In this document: piece by piece, positions 20,537-34,163 of the stretch
Layout of the letters: every line of letters begins with the position of its first letter
Numbering within the stretch: position 1 is the stretch's first letter
NCBI GenBank assembly: GCA_037349105.1
Contig: JAYJMM010000122.1
Location: forward strand, 1,798,001-1,862,000
Direction: 5' to 3'
Length of the DNA stretch: 64,000 nt
Source of the DNA: Limnomonas spitsbergensis
Taxonomy: Eukaryota > Chlorophyta > Chlorophyceae > Chlamydomonadales
The notes under the pieces: generated by a model
Databases searched by the model: none
What the model was told of the DNA's origin: nothing
What the model saw: only the letters and a program-made list of their open reading frames with translations
Translations under genes and position numbers: made by a program

Positions 20537-22657
20537 CTGTGTAGGGGGGAGGAGTTTTGAGCCCGACTGACAGAAACGTCATTTGAGTGCCTTGGAGGTA
20601 CCCACTTGGCCTGAAGACAACACTTCCAACCCCATGATGTCACGAACGAGGCCTCGTTCTGCACAATTTTTGAGTTTGTGATTTGCTTTGGTACGTTGCA
20701 AAACCACAAACCAATACCTAACCCCCAAACTCTGAGAGGCGACATACGACATCGATACGACATCCGTAGGGGAAAGTAAGCCCTAGGTTGAATCTGAATG
20801 GCACAGCTACCGAGAAATGGCCATGGCAGACATAATTGGTATCTGACGCGCGATAAGCTGTGCCCAAGTAATTCATGGCTCAAACCCGGCCCAGGAACCC
20901 GGCCAGGGAACTGGTTCGAACCAGGTTTGAACGAACGTCAACCTGTAAATCTGTAATAAGCCGAATCACCAATTTATCTCAACCCTGCATGGAAACGAGT
21001 CGGATGCAAAAAGTGACAATTTCAGGCAACTGCATTTTAGGGGACTAAAAAATCGTTCGGGGTTGATCGGTTAGGTCCAACCACCATTCAACCTCCCCGC
21101 AACCCACCCAGGGGCTGTCCAAAAGCTTGGCTACTGCGTAGGCCTTAGGTTGGGCGTAAGTGCATAACCTTCGAGACTGAAACAGACGCAACAGGTCATT
21201 ACCTGGATGTGCCACTGAAGGCCGCTTTCTGCAGGGCTGAGCTGGGAAAACTTGACACCTTTGCCTTGGACACAGATTTCCCCGAGAATTGGTTAACTGT
21301 GAATTTGTAAACAACTTATGATAGTTTTAAAGTTAATTGCTTACAGTCCAGTGGAGCATTACATTTGTTCCATGGGCGTGATGGCACAATCTACCAAAAA
21401 CTGAGACATGTAATTATTGACTGATAAACATCAATCTCAAGCGGCTGACACCTCAATACCGTCGACGAGGACTGAAGCACCTTTGAATTATGCGTTACAT
21501 TTCTTCTCCATGGCAAACTGGAACTTGGGAAACAAATAAAGCTGTGCCACCAGCTCTATAGGAGAGATATCATCCCAGGCTCAGCGACCTGGTCCGCCAA
21601 GAGAGCTTTTCAATATGCTACGCTCTCCGCCTCACTGCGGTTCTCCGCGCGGAACCGTTTTGCAAGAACTGTCCTCAAGGGTCCTGCTTGCTCAGCTGGA
21701 AAGCGACATGGTCACATGCGGCATGGTTATACCTACACGTCTGGGCTCGGTCTCATAGGCCAGAACCAGAGCCTCAGTCCTCTATGGCTCTCTCTCTGGC
21801 CTGCTGGATATGACGAATCTTGATTCCCGTTCATGCTTGGCTAGCGATCCCTGTCCTGTAAGAGTGTAAGAGCGGGGACAGGCCCAAGCACACCCACGGC
21901 AATGACAAAACACCTCAAGGCCCTGTTTGAAAAATACTTATGCGAGGTGCTCCAACAGGCCACATGAGGAACAATTAGGACGACCAGTGGTGACAGAGAG
22001 TGGAGCCGATGTGACTAAGCGCATCAGAAAATTCAGCTGACAACACTAGCAAGGTAGGAGTCAATTGTGGAACAGTCTCAAGAGTGTGCTGCTTGCCGGC
22101 AAGCTGGCCGGGTAAGTTATCCTTTTTGTCAATATAGGAGAAACAGCATGAGTCTTATCAACTTATTCTGGGCAGGCTCTGCATTCAGTAATTTAAGAAT
22201 CGTTTCTCACTTCTCAGATTTCCAGTCCACGGGGCAACTTGACAGTGAACAGACCGGCAGCAGGCACCCCAGCAGGTAACATCTTTCATGTCTTAGCCGC
22301 AGCCCTTGTCCATAGTCCCATCATGCCCTTGATCAGTAATAATATCTTACATTGCTACCCGCAATAGCCTTTTTGAGCAGGCCCGACGGTGTACCGTTAT
22401 TCACATAACAGAGGCCAAGTCGAGCCAGGCCTATAATGAAACATAAGCCCTAGCAAATACGCACATGTCATAAAACCCTGAGGACCTAAAAGAGCAAAGC
22501 TGTCTAAAAGCTTACATAAGCCTCGGCATCAAGCAAATGCGCTGCCTAGACTGGACTGCATCCTAAGGTAAGTCGCAAGCCCTGCCATAACACACAGGAC
22601 TGTCCTGGCGTCTGCCGTCACCCAGGACTGTCCTGGCGTCCGCCCTGCACTGCTTAT
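20537..22657. other. between RWA-like and RAP genes
   Basis: The first exon of the RWA-like gene must lie here or just above 20536, but no unique candidate was found. A 14-bp palindrome CTGGTTCGAACCAG occurs near 20911. No other exon was supported. Confidence 0.4.
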
Positions 22658-25600
22658 TCAGTCAGCATATGCGTCAAAAGGCTGGCTCAGCTTCCTCTGC
22701 AGGGCATCAACCTGCGGGGGTACGGCGGGATCCATACTCAAACTGAGTAGTCATCACTTTCATCAGACATCAGAAGCACACAGTCTCTGAAAAGAGAACT
22801 GAGACAACAAAGAAGAAATCAGTGCTCCCCCAGCTACCAGATACAACCGACCACCCATTGGTCATATCACTGACCAACCCACTGGTCATATCACTGACCA
22901 ACCCACTGGTCATATCACTGACCAACCTACTGGCCATGGCACACTGACCTTGGCGCCCGGCACCGACGACTTGACGGCTGCCAGCACGTACGCCGCCTTG
23001 GCCTTGGTGTCTGCCAGGCCAGCAAACTCCACAAAAGGCACCTGGACCACCTTGAAGCCTGCAGACTCCAACAGGCCCACACGGGCAGAGGCAGGCCCGA
23101 GCATCTGCGCGGGGATGAAGGGGTACAGAGTTCAGGGTTCAGACTTCAGAGTCCGGGGTCAGACTGACCATTACCTGTTGCAGACTACTCAGGTTCAAAA
23201 AAAGGGCACTGCGTGTGGCATTCAGCAAGAGCCAAGACATTGGAAATTACACAGCCATGCAACAACACTGCATAGTTCCACACTGCCACACCTCTTGACT
23301 ACCAGGGCCCAAACCCTAACCCTAAATCCAATACGACACAGCCTGAATCCAAAACCCAGCACGACGAAGCCCTAAGCCATTCAGTCAACATGGTATAACC
23401 CTGAACCCACCACGTTAGGATGCGTGGCCGAGGTGTAGCCGGGGTATACGGGTTCCACCGCAATCTTCAGCGCATCCAGACTGACGGCAATGTCCACCAC
23501 CAGCCCATTGTCTGAAGTGTGGGAGTAGCTCTTGACTGCCTTGGTGATCTCAGGGCGGTACCTGACAGGGGCAGCAGGATCCAGGGTTCAGATATAAAAC
23601 GAACAGCTGGATCCAAGGTCTAGATCTCAAACAGGCAGCTGCTGGTGAAAGGTGGATAGAGGCACAGGCTTGCGGGTTTCAGATGCCCGAGGATATCAAT
23701 TTTATAGGACACCACAGCCTGCAGGCCATTCGTTTCGATGCCCCTCCCACCGATACAAAGTTGGCAACTAAATAATCAGCGCGCAGCTCCCCATATTTCC
23801 TAGGCTTCTGTCTGGTCATGCCCCAGACTCTCGCTCAAGCAACTCCGAATTCATATTCCGGGATATCCCCTGATCCTGCTCAACGTAGCACTTAGGTAAT
23901 CCTAGGGTGCTGCCTTCCGTTCAGAGGGCTGAGAACACAAATTCAACATATCGACTCTGTAGGATGTAGCTTCTCTTCCAAACAGGGGTTGCAATTCATA
24001 AAGCAGCCAAACCAGTGACAGGAGATTGACAAGAGCGAGAAAAGCCAAACCCCGAGACATGGCCACAAAACCAACAGGTCATCAGACTTAATGATCCACT
24101 GCGCAACACCATCTGCCGGCCCTCGTCGAAGTCACCCCCAGACAATCCGGTAGCAGCGAGATGGGAATTTAGTGCCGAAGGGGAGAGGGCTGTTTTCCAT
24201 GATGGCTAATTAAGCCCACAAAGGTGATCTTTGGCCTACAGAGATTAATAAAAGCTTCTGGAGCCCCCATTACTCTTGGCTCCAAAGGCCGATGTGACTG
24301 CTTTGCTGAGGTCCTGTGGCTGCTTCAGCCCAAGGAGATCGATAGTGCGCCCCAGCCCCCAGGTATGAATGTTAACCTGCCAGAGCTCCCATGGTCACCT
24401 GGCTCCAAAAGCCATTGCGACTGCTTCGCTGAGGTCCTGCACGAAGGCTGAGCCTGCGCTGCTGCGCTTGAGCGCCATGCTTGCACCTCCTAGGTGGTAC
24501 ATCTTGAGGGCATAGGCCTGGACCTGTAAGGGGAACACGAAGGTTCAGCCCTGGGTTCGCCATATGTAAATAGGGGAGGTACTTGAACCACCGATATTCC
24601 GATGCTGCATTTCGAAGCAAGACTTAATGAGGGTTACAAATACCATAAGGTACCGTAGCACTAATTGCTGTTCAAAACTAAATCACCCAGGCCCAACCCA
24701 CTACCGGTATCTTGAAGGCAAGGCTTGGGGCGGCGCCACACCACCATACAGATAATACAATGGAATTCAAAATTAAATCCTCAACCACACAGCCCTGGAC
24801 AATTGCACATGCATTCAAACATTCATATTATTTGCCTCACCTGTTCCGGGAGCTTTGCCTGTGGCACCAGCACGGATGCGTTGTACAGAGCACCCATCTG
24901 GTATACGTTGACGCTGGTGGGGTCGTGCTGGATGGCGGCACTGGCCACTGCAAACAGCGCTGAGACCGCCTGGTAGGGGAGTGACGAGGGGCGGAAACAC
25001 TGGTCATTGCCTCAAGGAGGATGGAGGGGATTAGGTCCCATGATTGTCCGATGCCAATTTTTAATCTTCAAAATATGCTTTCATGAGTAGAACAGTTAAT
25101 CGAGGCCAGGGCCATGAGAAAGACTCTTGAACTGCTATAAGGTCAGATGGGAACTGGGAGCTTGAGAGAGCGGCCTGGCTGCGATTAGAAAGTGGATGGG
25201 ATCCTAAAATATATTTCCTCATCAGCTCAGGGCAGGGCAAGAAAAGACAAATGATCTACGAAGGACAGGGTCACCTGCTCCAATTCATTCCAATGTGTAC
25301 CTACTGCTTGCTTCAGCTACAATTCAATTAAACGTCAGCCTACGGCCATGTGGGCCTGGTGCGGCATGCTCGACAGCATGGACCAACGGCTACAAGTTTT
25401 AGTCTTCATCCGCCCAGCCTGCCGAAGGTGGGTACTAAAATAAATGGTGCTCCGTTCTGCAGCCTGCATGCTGCTGTTTCAAGATGTTAACTCTGCGGGC
25501 ATTTTCATCTACATGCGTAGATGCTGCAGGTACACCTCCCTGGGTTGAAGCGCCCATGAGGGCCAGGCTCCATGCTCTACGCATCAATGGCGTGAGAGGG

Positions 25601-28600
25601 GGGGAGCACAGCGACGGCTGCGCACATACCGCTTTGCATGCATGCAGCATGCACCTGCTGCAGGCTCACCTCCCTACACACATGCAGCTGCTCCACGGAC
25701 ACCTGCTCCCATGCAAGTGCATGGCTGATTCAGTCTCACCTCGTTGTCAGAAGCATCCATGAGGGAGAGGCCCCACGCCGCATCAATGGCGTGAGATGGG
25801 GACAGCGTAGCGGCGCCGGCCTTGAGAGCGGTGCCCAGCGACCGGGAGGTCTCTGCATCAGCCTTGTAGTCTAGACGGCAGGAAGCAGGGGGGGGCAGGT
25901 CGGGTGAGGGAGGGACACAATAATTGTGGTTGACCGTGGTGCCCTGTGAGACAGGGCCCCGGGGGCTCTGAATCAGCCTAATAGTCTGGACATCGGGCAG
26001 CAGAGGGGACGGGTTAGGAGGGAGGAATAGAATGGTGGAGGTTGAGAGGGATGCCCAGTGACCGGTAGGCCTCTGCATCAACCATGTACTCTGGACGGCA
26101 GGCAGCTGTGGGGACAAGTAAGGAGAAGGAGGAACAAAGTGGTTGAAGTTGACAGCGGTGCACAGTTACTGGGAGGTCTCCGCATCAGCCTTGTAGTCTG
26201 GACGGCAGGCAGAGGGCGGGGCAGGTTCAGAGAGGGAGGAACGCAATTTTGCACTTCTTTCATGCAATAACATGCCTGACGTATAGCTATGGGCCGCACT
26301 TCCATACAGGGCTTCAGATCCAAAGCAGGCGGCAGTCTTCTGTTCGCGCCAGGGTGATAAGTTGTTCCGTTTTGTTTTTCAGTGCGTTTTTAACTCAGCT
26401 TGGGCTAAGAAGGCCTTCCACTGGTTGGCATTTTGCTTACACAGAAAGCCGATGATCTCGTTGGCCTAGCTCCCACACGCCCCGCTCCCCACCCTGCGAT
26501 CACACATCTCTGCTCTTCGATCCTGTGCCTTGAACCATGACATATTACTCCACCAGCTTTGTCCTCTGAACCATAACATTTTTGTTCACCAAAAGCCCAC
26601 ACAATACGTCTTAAGCCCTGTGCCCTGAACCATGACATCCCCCCCCTCCCTGCAGCCGGCAGGACTCACTCAGGAAGCCCAGGGACCAGGCCATGGCTGC
26701 AGCATCGATGGGGCTCTCCATGGCTCCTGTTTTGCCCTTGGTGGCCTTGACCAGAGCGTCCAGGGTTGGCTTGTCGGTACGGCGCATCTTGGCCAGAGCC
26801 CAGATAGCCTAGTGAGCAAGGTGCAGGGTGTGAAGTGAAGGTTTATAGAGGATAGGGTTCAGGGTTCTAAGTTTGGGGTTCAGAGGTTAAGAGTACTACA
26901 ACAATGGGAAGCAAGCTGTTGGTATCAAATATGAAATATCTGTTATTCGTGACAATTATTCACAACTTACACCTCTGCGTGCGCACAAATCCCGAGTGTC
27001 CACATTCTGAAATTGTGCCGATTGCTGCCACATTAGTCGCGCCAGCCTGCTGAATGGGGGCAGATTCTAGTCCTCAAGGCCTCCTTCAGCGCCAGCTCAG
27101 CTGATTTCTCACCTGTACGGCCTCCTTGGGTGCCAGCTCAGCCGACTTCTCTGCAAGCACTTTGGCCACAGCTTTGGCCAGCCCGCCATCATCATGGTGT
27201 GCGGCAGCAAAGCCCCACAGCAGGCGGGCAAGCTCACCAGGCTTGTACGTGGCGAGGTTGGTAACCGCCTGTGGAGGTGTAAAGATGGTGGAAACAGAAG
27301 CATTAGGATAGTCACCCATAGCTTTGAGGGGCTAGCCTAGGGCGGAAGGGGAGGGGGGACGAAGTGAAGACAGCACACCAGGGCAGGCATGTCAACATCA
27401 ACTTATTTATTTTCCGCCACAAAACAAGAAATGACTGAAGAGGCAGGCTTCATCACACCATCAGCCCAGGTCCAATGAGAGCCACTCACATACTTGAGTA
27501 CAAACCTGAAAGCGCTGCTTGGGCCAACCTTGTCCTAATCAGCAGGTACATGCCACAGCATAACCAAGCCCCACCAGAACACCTAAGAGCTTTTCTAGAA
27601 GAGGCCAGGCTTCCCAGGCAGCCCAATGGTGGCCATCCTCTAAGGCTATACCACGCAGTCATGGTCCTGACCAAGGCTTCTTCCTTACCCACCGCTCCGT
27701 CAAGGCGGACTATGTGCCCCATTGTCGTGCCGTAGCCCAGTAAGAGAAACAAATAGAAATATGCCCCCGGGGAAAGCATGTGAGTTAAGAGAAAAAACTC
27801 GTTTGGGGCTGAGGCTGCATCTGCGCCGTTACCGTCTAGCCGGACCAATCCCTGCGCCCTTGCTCTTGCACATCCTCCCTCCCATGCCGATGCGCTCATA
27901 TGCCCTCCCTCCCAGTGCTAATCCCATTCCTTTGCACCCAGGCATATGCCGAGGAACGATACAGAAAGGTAGAGAGGTGGTTGAGCCAGCGAAGTTGCTG
28001 AGGCGCACTTCAGCTTCTTCCCGTGGCTGTCCAACGGCCTCGCCGCAGGTTAATGTGCGGGTTTATGTAGCATTTTCATCGCTCCTTCTTCCCTTCCATT
28101 TGTTTCCTCTCGCTGACTCACTCAGCACATTTCCCATAACCACCCTGCCCCTGCCTCGCTACTATCCTTCTCCTCCACAGCCTTTGCCCCACTGCAACCT
28201 CCTCAGCCCCTACCCCCTCCCAAACCAGCTCAGCAGCCGCCCCCGCACCCACATGCGTGCTGATCTTGTTGAACAGCTCGGCATCCTTGACGCAAGCCTT
28301 GCCTAGTGCCTCGGCCACAACAGAGACCTGAGCCGGGCTCATTGTGCTGAGAAGGGAAGAGGCAGGGCCAGACAGCTCAGCGACCTGCAGGAGGGGGGGG
28401 GGACGCTCAGGGCTGTAATCCTTACCTGACCAAACAAGGGCTGGCTTTAAGAACAAGCATGGCCGACAGCAGAGACTGCTCCTTGCTTACAGCCATGGTT
28501 CCAGGCATCACGGAGGAACAATGCGACCTTCGCTGATGATAGGAAGCAGGGTAAGTGATATCCAGGCATTACGACCGATATATGACACAAATGATTTAGT

Positions 28601-29882
28601 CAAGGTTTCAAGGCTATTCCTTTGTGGCACTGGCATTATAACGCGTATCATTTACCCTCCTTTACCAGTGTCCGCGGGCACGGGCGAGGAAAACGCATGC
28701 TTACCTTGCTGAAGTGCATATACGCTATACCATGCCAGCATGCACAAACCCATAATTTAACCAGCATGCGCCCGTCGCTGTCTGTTCTCCTTCCCGCCTG
28801 CGCTACCCAGGCATGCCCCTCTGTCTCACCGTCTTGAAGTGGTCCACGCCTGCTGTGGTGGCTGCCCAGAGGAAGGAGGCCAGGCTGGCGGCGTCAAAGG
28901 TGCCTTTCACTTCCGAGGCGCAAACAAAAACCTTGCCCCACAGGCTACAAGACACATGTGAGGGAATCGTCGTATTAGTCAAAATACACCGCGCATGGAG
29001 CACAGACAATTGCATGGATGAGAGCATGCCACATGTGTCGAAGCCAAAGAGCCAAAGCCAAAGAGCCAGGGCCTGGACAAGAAATTGGCCATGTCAGCTT
29101 CGCCTGATGCCGCTGAGTCTAGGGTGTAATGCATGATATAAATGAGCTGCGGAAAAAGTCGGAACTCACAGCCGGTCGCCCTTAGCTTGCAGGTAAGCCA
29201 GGGACACAGCGGCATCGGAAACCTCCTTAGCAGTGATGGATTCGTTTGAAAGGATGCGGTCGATCTCTCCTAATAGACCTTCCAGGTCCCCATCCACGGC
29301 AACCTCGGCCATCGCCATGTGCGAGCCCACAGATGTACTGATGCCGCACTTTTGGAGAGCCTTTACAACAATCAGAGCAAACAATAAATTCATTATTTTC
29401 ATCACCAACGTCCTCGCAGCAGCAAAACTTTCTCAACATCACCATGATAGTACCCACGACTTACACTTGCCAAGGCCAAAGAGCATGGAGGAGTTTGCTG
29501 ATGGGACCTGTATTGATAAAAAAGGGCACGCATCATTCCGCACTCATGCGTGCATGGACATCGGGACTGGATTGTCCCAAATTGCAAGTGCCAGGTCTCA
29601 CCTAGCCATCACTGAGAGCTCCCTAGAGCTCAGGATACTCGTGGAAGAGCCGCTGGACCCCACAAAGGCAGACAACGCCTTCTGCGCAGTCTGCACCGGT
29701 AGAGCCTCTCGCGCAGCTCCTTAACACAATAGACGCGCGATGCATGAGGCAATAAATAAAACAATTGCAGCTTTCTAGAATCAAAACAGTGGAAAGCGTC
29801 CTCCTACAACTCCGGTCGACAATATTGTACACCCCCGACACGCACCTACGCATCTCAGCAGGCGCAACGTTTGAGACCTCAT
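22658..29882 (-). CDS. RAP-domain protein with helical repeats, probably organelle-targeted
   Basis: Fourteen exons close to 557 aa: 29846-29882, 29602-29719, 29465-29507, 29170-29360, 28830-28944, 28253-28384, 27113-27268, 26670-26808, 25740-25870, 24841-24969, 24399-24523, 23414-23561, 22949-23104, 22658-22711. The N-terminus MRSQTLRLLRCVGAAREALP is Arg/Leu/Ser-rich without acids, like a plastid or mitochondrial transit peptide. The middle has loose helical repeats of about 35-45 residues (ASLASFLWAATTAG, GELARLLWGFAAAH, AIWALAKMRR, AIDAAWGLSLMDA), similar in style to OPR/FASTK-type proteins. Residues about 445-545 form a RAP domain (LVVDIAVSLDALKIAVEPVY, LLESAGFKVVQVPFVEF). Proteins of this class bind organellar RNA and act in its maturation or translation; the target is unknown. 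The first three exons and the weak GTGGTG donor at 23414 are the least secure. Confidence 0.85.
22855..22948 (-). repeat. 24-bp repeats copied from a RAP-gene donor
   Basis: On the minus strand the exon ends GCCAAG|GTCAGTG. Downstream are about three to four copies of a 24-bp unit containing GGTCAGTGATATGACCAGTG, so the donor-like GTCAGTG recurs every 24 bp. Confidence 0.8.
23305..23332. repeat. short telomere-like tract
   Basis: AAACCCTAACCCTAAATCC resembles two to three units of plant/algal telomere repeat. It lies in an intron of the RAP gene, so it is an internal tract and not a chromosome end. Confidence 0.5.
25838..26260 (-). repeat. tandem copies of an acceptor-spanning segment in the RAP gene
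   Basis: The exon edge (plus-strand text CTCTGCATCAGCCTTGTAGT..CTAGACGGCAGG, acceptor at 25870/25871) recurs at about 25960-25995, 26070-26105 and 26178-26212 with the same flanking GAGGTCTC and GGCAGG phrases. Spacing is about 105-115 bp. Only the copy at 25870 opens the frame that fits the protein. Confidence 0.8.
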
Positions 29883-32084
29883 TTCTGAGTATATGGATGA
29901 TGGCGAGAGCGTGTCGATGATTACCCGAAAAAGTGTGTCAATGGCTCCGCACCTGGGGTCCATGGCATGGCTGAGTGGCAGGGTAGGATGCAGGTGGTTG
30001 CATGTGCCAAAGCTAAGGGTGCAAAAGGGCAACCGGCGCTGGCAAGCCACTGAGAAAAACTCACAACATGTACCAGAATACTGCATTGAACCGCTAGCCC
30101 TCCCTGCCTAAGTCATGTTAAGACTGCCGGTTTCCTCGATCATGCCTCTTAGTTCACATCATAGAAACGTGGCATGGCGTCACCGTGGTCCAGGCTGTGC
30201 AAGGTAGCTGGAACTGAGCTCGCTCATCCCTTACCAGCCCCACACAGCCGAGCGTCCAGCACGGATATGCACCGTTCTTTACCTACTCGTCCTGAATTCA
30301 AGTGTCATCAAGGCTGAAGGAAATGTCATCATCAGTATTGCCACACACCAGCAGGATGACATGCATCAGATAATGCAGCAAATATATAGCCCATGCAACG
30401 CCTCTAACACGGCAAATGGTAGAGACCGGGTAAGACTCGTTAAAGCCAGCTAACACTTGAGGCACAGTTACACGGTGTCCTTCCCTGGGGTTAATAAGCA
30501 TACCGGTAGCCGTACTTTGTGTCAGGTAGTTATTACCGGTGACACAAATGTTTTGTGTCATTGTAGGTACATTATTCTGGCTTGAACAAACAAAGTCATA
30601 CTCAAGTCAGGCTAAGAAAACTCATGTAAGCGTCGCTTGAAAGGAAAGGCCATAGGCAGGAAGACCTTTGGACATAGACGGGAGCGGAACATACAATCGT
30701 GCACACATTTGTTACCAGCCGTGTCAAACAGATTCGGACATAAAACATGCCTTCAATTGGTGGTCGACTGTTATCCCATATATGACGAGCAAAGACTCAC
30801 TTTCTAATTAAATTGCTATGCCACCGTGGGCTTATGTCTACAAGAAGAGGATCCAAGTGCGAGGGAAGTTCAATAAATGTCAATGGTCAGCCTGCAAATA
30901 TGTATCTGCTGCAACGCGCTTTGGGATCCAGCTGTCCCAATTTCATCAGGTACCAAAGAGGTCTTTGACATCCTCCTTCGGTCCTTTCCATGGCCAGGTC
31001 ATCAAGCCGAGGTACGCTGAGCTCGCTAAGATGTATCGTAGTCAAATTATGTTGGATGCATGCGCAATGATGGGATATCAACCAATGACCCTGAGGGCAG
31101 AAGGGAAAGATTATTTTTGATGCAGACAGCAGATGGGGGATCGATGGGGGCACGCATGCTAGGTATATGCGATGGCAAATGGAGAGATGAGGACCAGTAC
31201 TGCTTCTGAGATCACACAATGGCTGCACGTTGTATGCCTGGGCCGTCACTAGGCGTTAAACATGCAGGCGCATGTGGCAGCTTTGAAGTCCAGCAGTACA
31301 GTTCTAAGCTTTGACATACTGGTAGTCAAGAGACTTGAACTACCTACCTGCATACCGTAAAACCGGATAGGGTCCGCACACCCCTTTTGAGAACTATTAT
31401 ATCTAAGTCGTCGCGCAGGCAAAAAGTACCCTACTTCGCGCACACACATTTTTTTTTAAATTTTTCCTTGCCATATCGCGCGGCCGGTCCGAGGCAATTA
31501 ATTTAACACCGCACAGCGCTGTCAGTCAGTCGTAAAATGAGCTCTTACAGCCACTACTGGTCAACTAAATAAAAAAAAACAGTTTCATGCCTGAAACAAG
31601 ACTACACGGTCAACAATCAATGGATGGATGTCAAATCAATTAGTCGCGCACTAGCGTGACTTCTCTGCTGGTAGGTACGGAAACATTACGCGCACCCCTT
31701 AATATAGTTGTTTTGGTCAGTGACAGACTGGCCGCACTACTTTTGCTACATAATATTCTATCACGCATCAACTCCGCGCAACCCCGACAATGATTCATAA
31801 ATAGCATAGTCAAACCCGTTCTATAGTACCAGTACTGCTGGCATTCACGGATCAGGACTGCATATATGGTGAGAGGGAGGATAATGGCTCACTCAGTATA
31901 GCAGAAATCACCCATGCAGTCATACCTTCATCATGCAAAGTATGCAACACATCAAGATGTGCATGGCAAAGGGTAAGACACATGGGCAGCCATTTCTTAT
32001 GGGCACCAACAGCCACAGCACATGAGTACATGACCTTATGGTGTCCACATGTAAGCAGGGCAAAATACATTTTAGAACACCCTC
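29883..32084. other. intergenic between RAP and zinc-finger genes
   Basis: AT-richer DNA with a 100-codon plus-strand open frame at 30818-31120 (Cys-W-S-A-Cys and a later His, loosely like a transposase zinc finger). At about 31440-31790 there is a stretch rich in CGCGC and AATATAGTTGTT, similar to DNA at 56.1-56.95 kb. No gene is claimed. Confidence 0.4.
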
Positions 32085-33483
32085 TCACTTTTTGACAGAG
32101 CCGCGGACAGCAATGCCCTGGGTGGTGACGCCACCACATGCTTCATGAAGGTTTGTGCATTTCTCAGGCTCCCATGGCAGTGACGGGTGCTGTGGAGGGT
32201 GAAGAGCTTTGTCAGTTAATGACAGACTTAAAGGGCACCGTCGCATCATCATAATCAGGGCACACTGGCTTGAGTACAATACCTCGCTGCCCTGGTCGTG
32301 CCATGGTAGGTACACTGAAAGATTAAATACTGATATGCATGGCATTAGGTTACCGATCTTAATTAGCAATGAGAGAGCCCAACACACAGGATGCCGTGAG
32401 CTGTCCACAATGGCACCAAACATGGGCTTGGTCAACGTAGCCATCAGGTGCAGCGTCCAGATCGGAAACCCTGACTCACCTTGGACTCAAAATGATCCTG
32501 CATCGATTTGATCGAAGGAGCAGGTGTCTTGCAGACGTGACATCTGCAGGGGGGCAGGACGGCAGGTTCAGGTTGGACAGTCCATAGTGAGTACACAGGG
32601 GAATGTGAGATCCGAGTCAAAAAGACATGCTTTGACCTGGATGATGAACATGCGGAACAAGTAAAGCATGGGGTTCACATGTGTAGAGATGTTGAATCCA
32701 GCTGGATTCAAGGTCTAGTACAAACCAATCGTATGGCAAGGACAAGGGTTCATTCAGCAAACAGCTGCGCGGATACTACAATCCCCTGGCCTTGCAGGCC
32801 CTCGAAGAGCTTTCCTTCTTTCTCAAGGTTGGGCTGCAAGCACTAGGCACAGATTTGTCACAGGGGCCAAACAGTCTTTGTTGTTGCCTGGGCAGGAAAT
32901 TCGGGCAGCTGCTACCAATATTCGGAGGTTGCCGTCACATGCATTTGAGAATGCCCCGGCCGCATCGCTTCCGAGATGCTACGCCGTCAAAGAAGGTGCT
33001 CATCCAAAACAGAGCAACTGTCGGGGCTGTGTAATTGTTCTAGCTGTGAAGACGAAAGGGATCCCAGTCCTCGACAGTCCATGTCTACTTTAGGTACAAC
33101 ACACCGCCTCATAAGTGCATTTAACCAGGCTCGAAGCGGGTGGGAGAGGACTCACTGGAACTTCAGGTGGCCAACTGCGCCTCCTTTTCTGTCCGCTTGA
33201 CCAGCCTGGCCACCGCCCTTGTTGGTAGTCGCGGCAGCAATCTTGCCCTTGATTTCCTTAGCCGTATGGTTCGCTGTACAAAAGGGAGGGAGCAAGGGAC
33301 GGTGATGCCATGGCAACGCTGTGGAATACAGCAATGGCATACGCAGGTTTCGGGCAGGCTGCTATGGCGCGTCTTTGTTAGAAAATCAGGAGGTTCGACC
33401 CGCCTAAAGCGAGGACGGCCCCCCTAACTTGTTGACTCTCATTCATATGTCCGCTCAAACCTACTTGGCTTTGCCTTGCCCAT
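32085..33483 (-). CDS. small C2H2-type zinc-finger protein (At2g23090-like)
   Basis: Four exons: 33465-33483, 33156-33273, 32480-32543, 32085-32189, giving 101 aa with all phases closing. The N-terminus MGKAKPTNHTAKEIKGK is basic, followed by a Gly/Gln/Lys stretch. The core is FQCHVCKTPAPSIKSMQDHF followed by ESKHP: two Cys two residues apart and two His, a single zinc finger ending in SKHP. This matches the family of short plant proteins with one such finger and a basic N-terminus (At2g23090-like, related to 4F5/SERF-type N-termini). The function of the family is poorly known; nucleic-acid or protein binding is only inferred. Normally sized for the family, apart from a longer C-terminal tail of about 30 residues. 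Confidence 0.87.
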
Positions 33484-34163
33484 GATGCCTGTTGGAAGCA
33501 GCTACGGGTCAAGGGAATGAGACAGAGCCCAAGACCGGTCCAAGTCTTGGACGGGTCGTTTGGATCACTTGTTGGAGAGTCCTTGAAAAACAATATCGAG
33601 GCCGCGTAGGAAGCTTTAAGGGGCCTGGGTTTAATTTGGTGAGGGAGAGGTGAAGCTGCAAGGGTTCAAAATTTGTCGGCTTCATAGCTGGGCCCTGCAA
33701 TATCAGGCGAGGCAGAAATTCGGCGGCTTCGGGGCCGACCAAAGAGTGAGAGACGGGCTGGCCTGCCCAGCCCAGGGCCCACCTACGACTGCCATCATTT
33801 TCACGTGGCTTAGTCTCGGCAACGCATTAGGGCTACTGCCCATGGTCGGATTTATTCAGGATGTCCCCTGGTCTGTCTTGCAGGGGCAAATCCTGTTCTT
33901 TGACGATGGCGCATGAGGCATGGCACTGACTCATTGTGTACATCAATTGACCCCCAGCAGGATCCGGAGCCAGTTTCGAAGCAGATCGTTTTGAGAAGCA
34001 TATCATGGACACAAGTTACGAGTCCTCAGCCGTCTCACGAAGCATACCATACGCTGCCATATAAACATCCTTCGTCAGCGTCACCATCTGGAAAACTCCC
34101 CTGCCCATTATTGTCCGGTACCCCTTGACGACCCTCCTTAACCACAAAGCTTTTTGTCTCCCG

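Noticed and set aside
20911..20924. GGTTCGAACC resembling a tRNA B box
   Set aside because: It is part of a simple palindrome; no tRNA cloverleaf, A box or acceptor stem could be drawn around it.
23305..23332. Chromosome end
   Set aside because: Only two to three telomere-like units, inside an intron with genes on both sides.
29227..29457. A segment reading CCCEDVGDENNEFIVCSDC, similar to a PHD finger start
   Set aside because: It is in a different frame from the RAP exon that overlaps it, lacks the remaining zinc ligands and has no exon borders of its own.
15034..29882. Operon or gene cluster of related function
   Set aside because: The adjacent minus-strand genes are intron-rich, separated by kilobases and belong to unrelated pathways.
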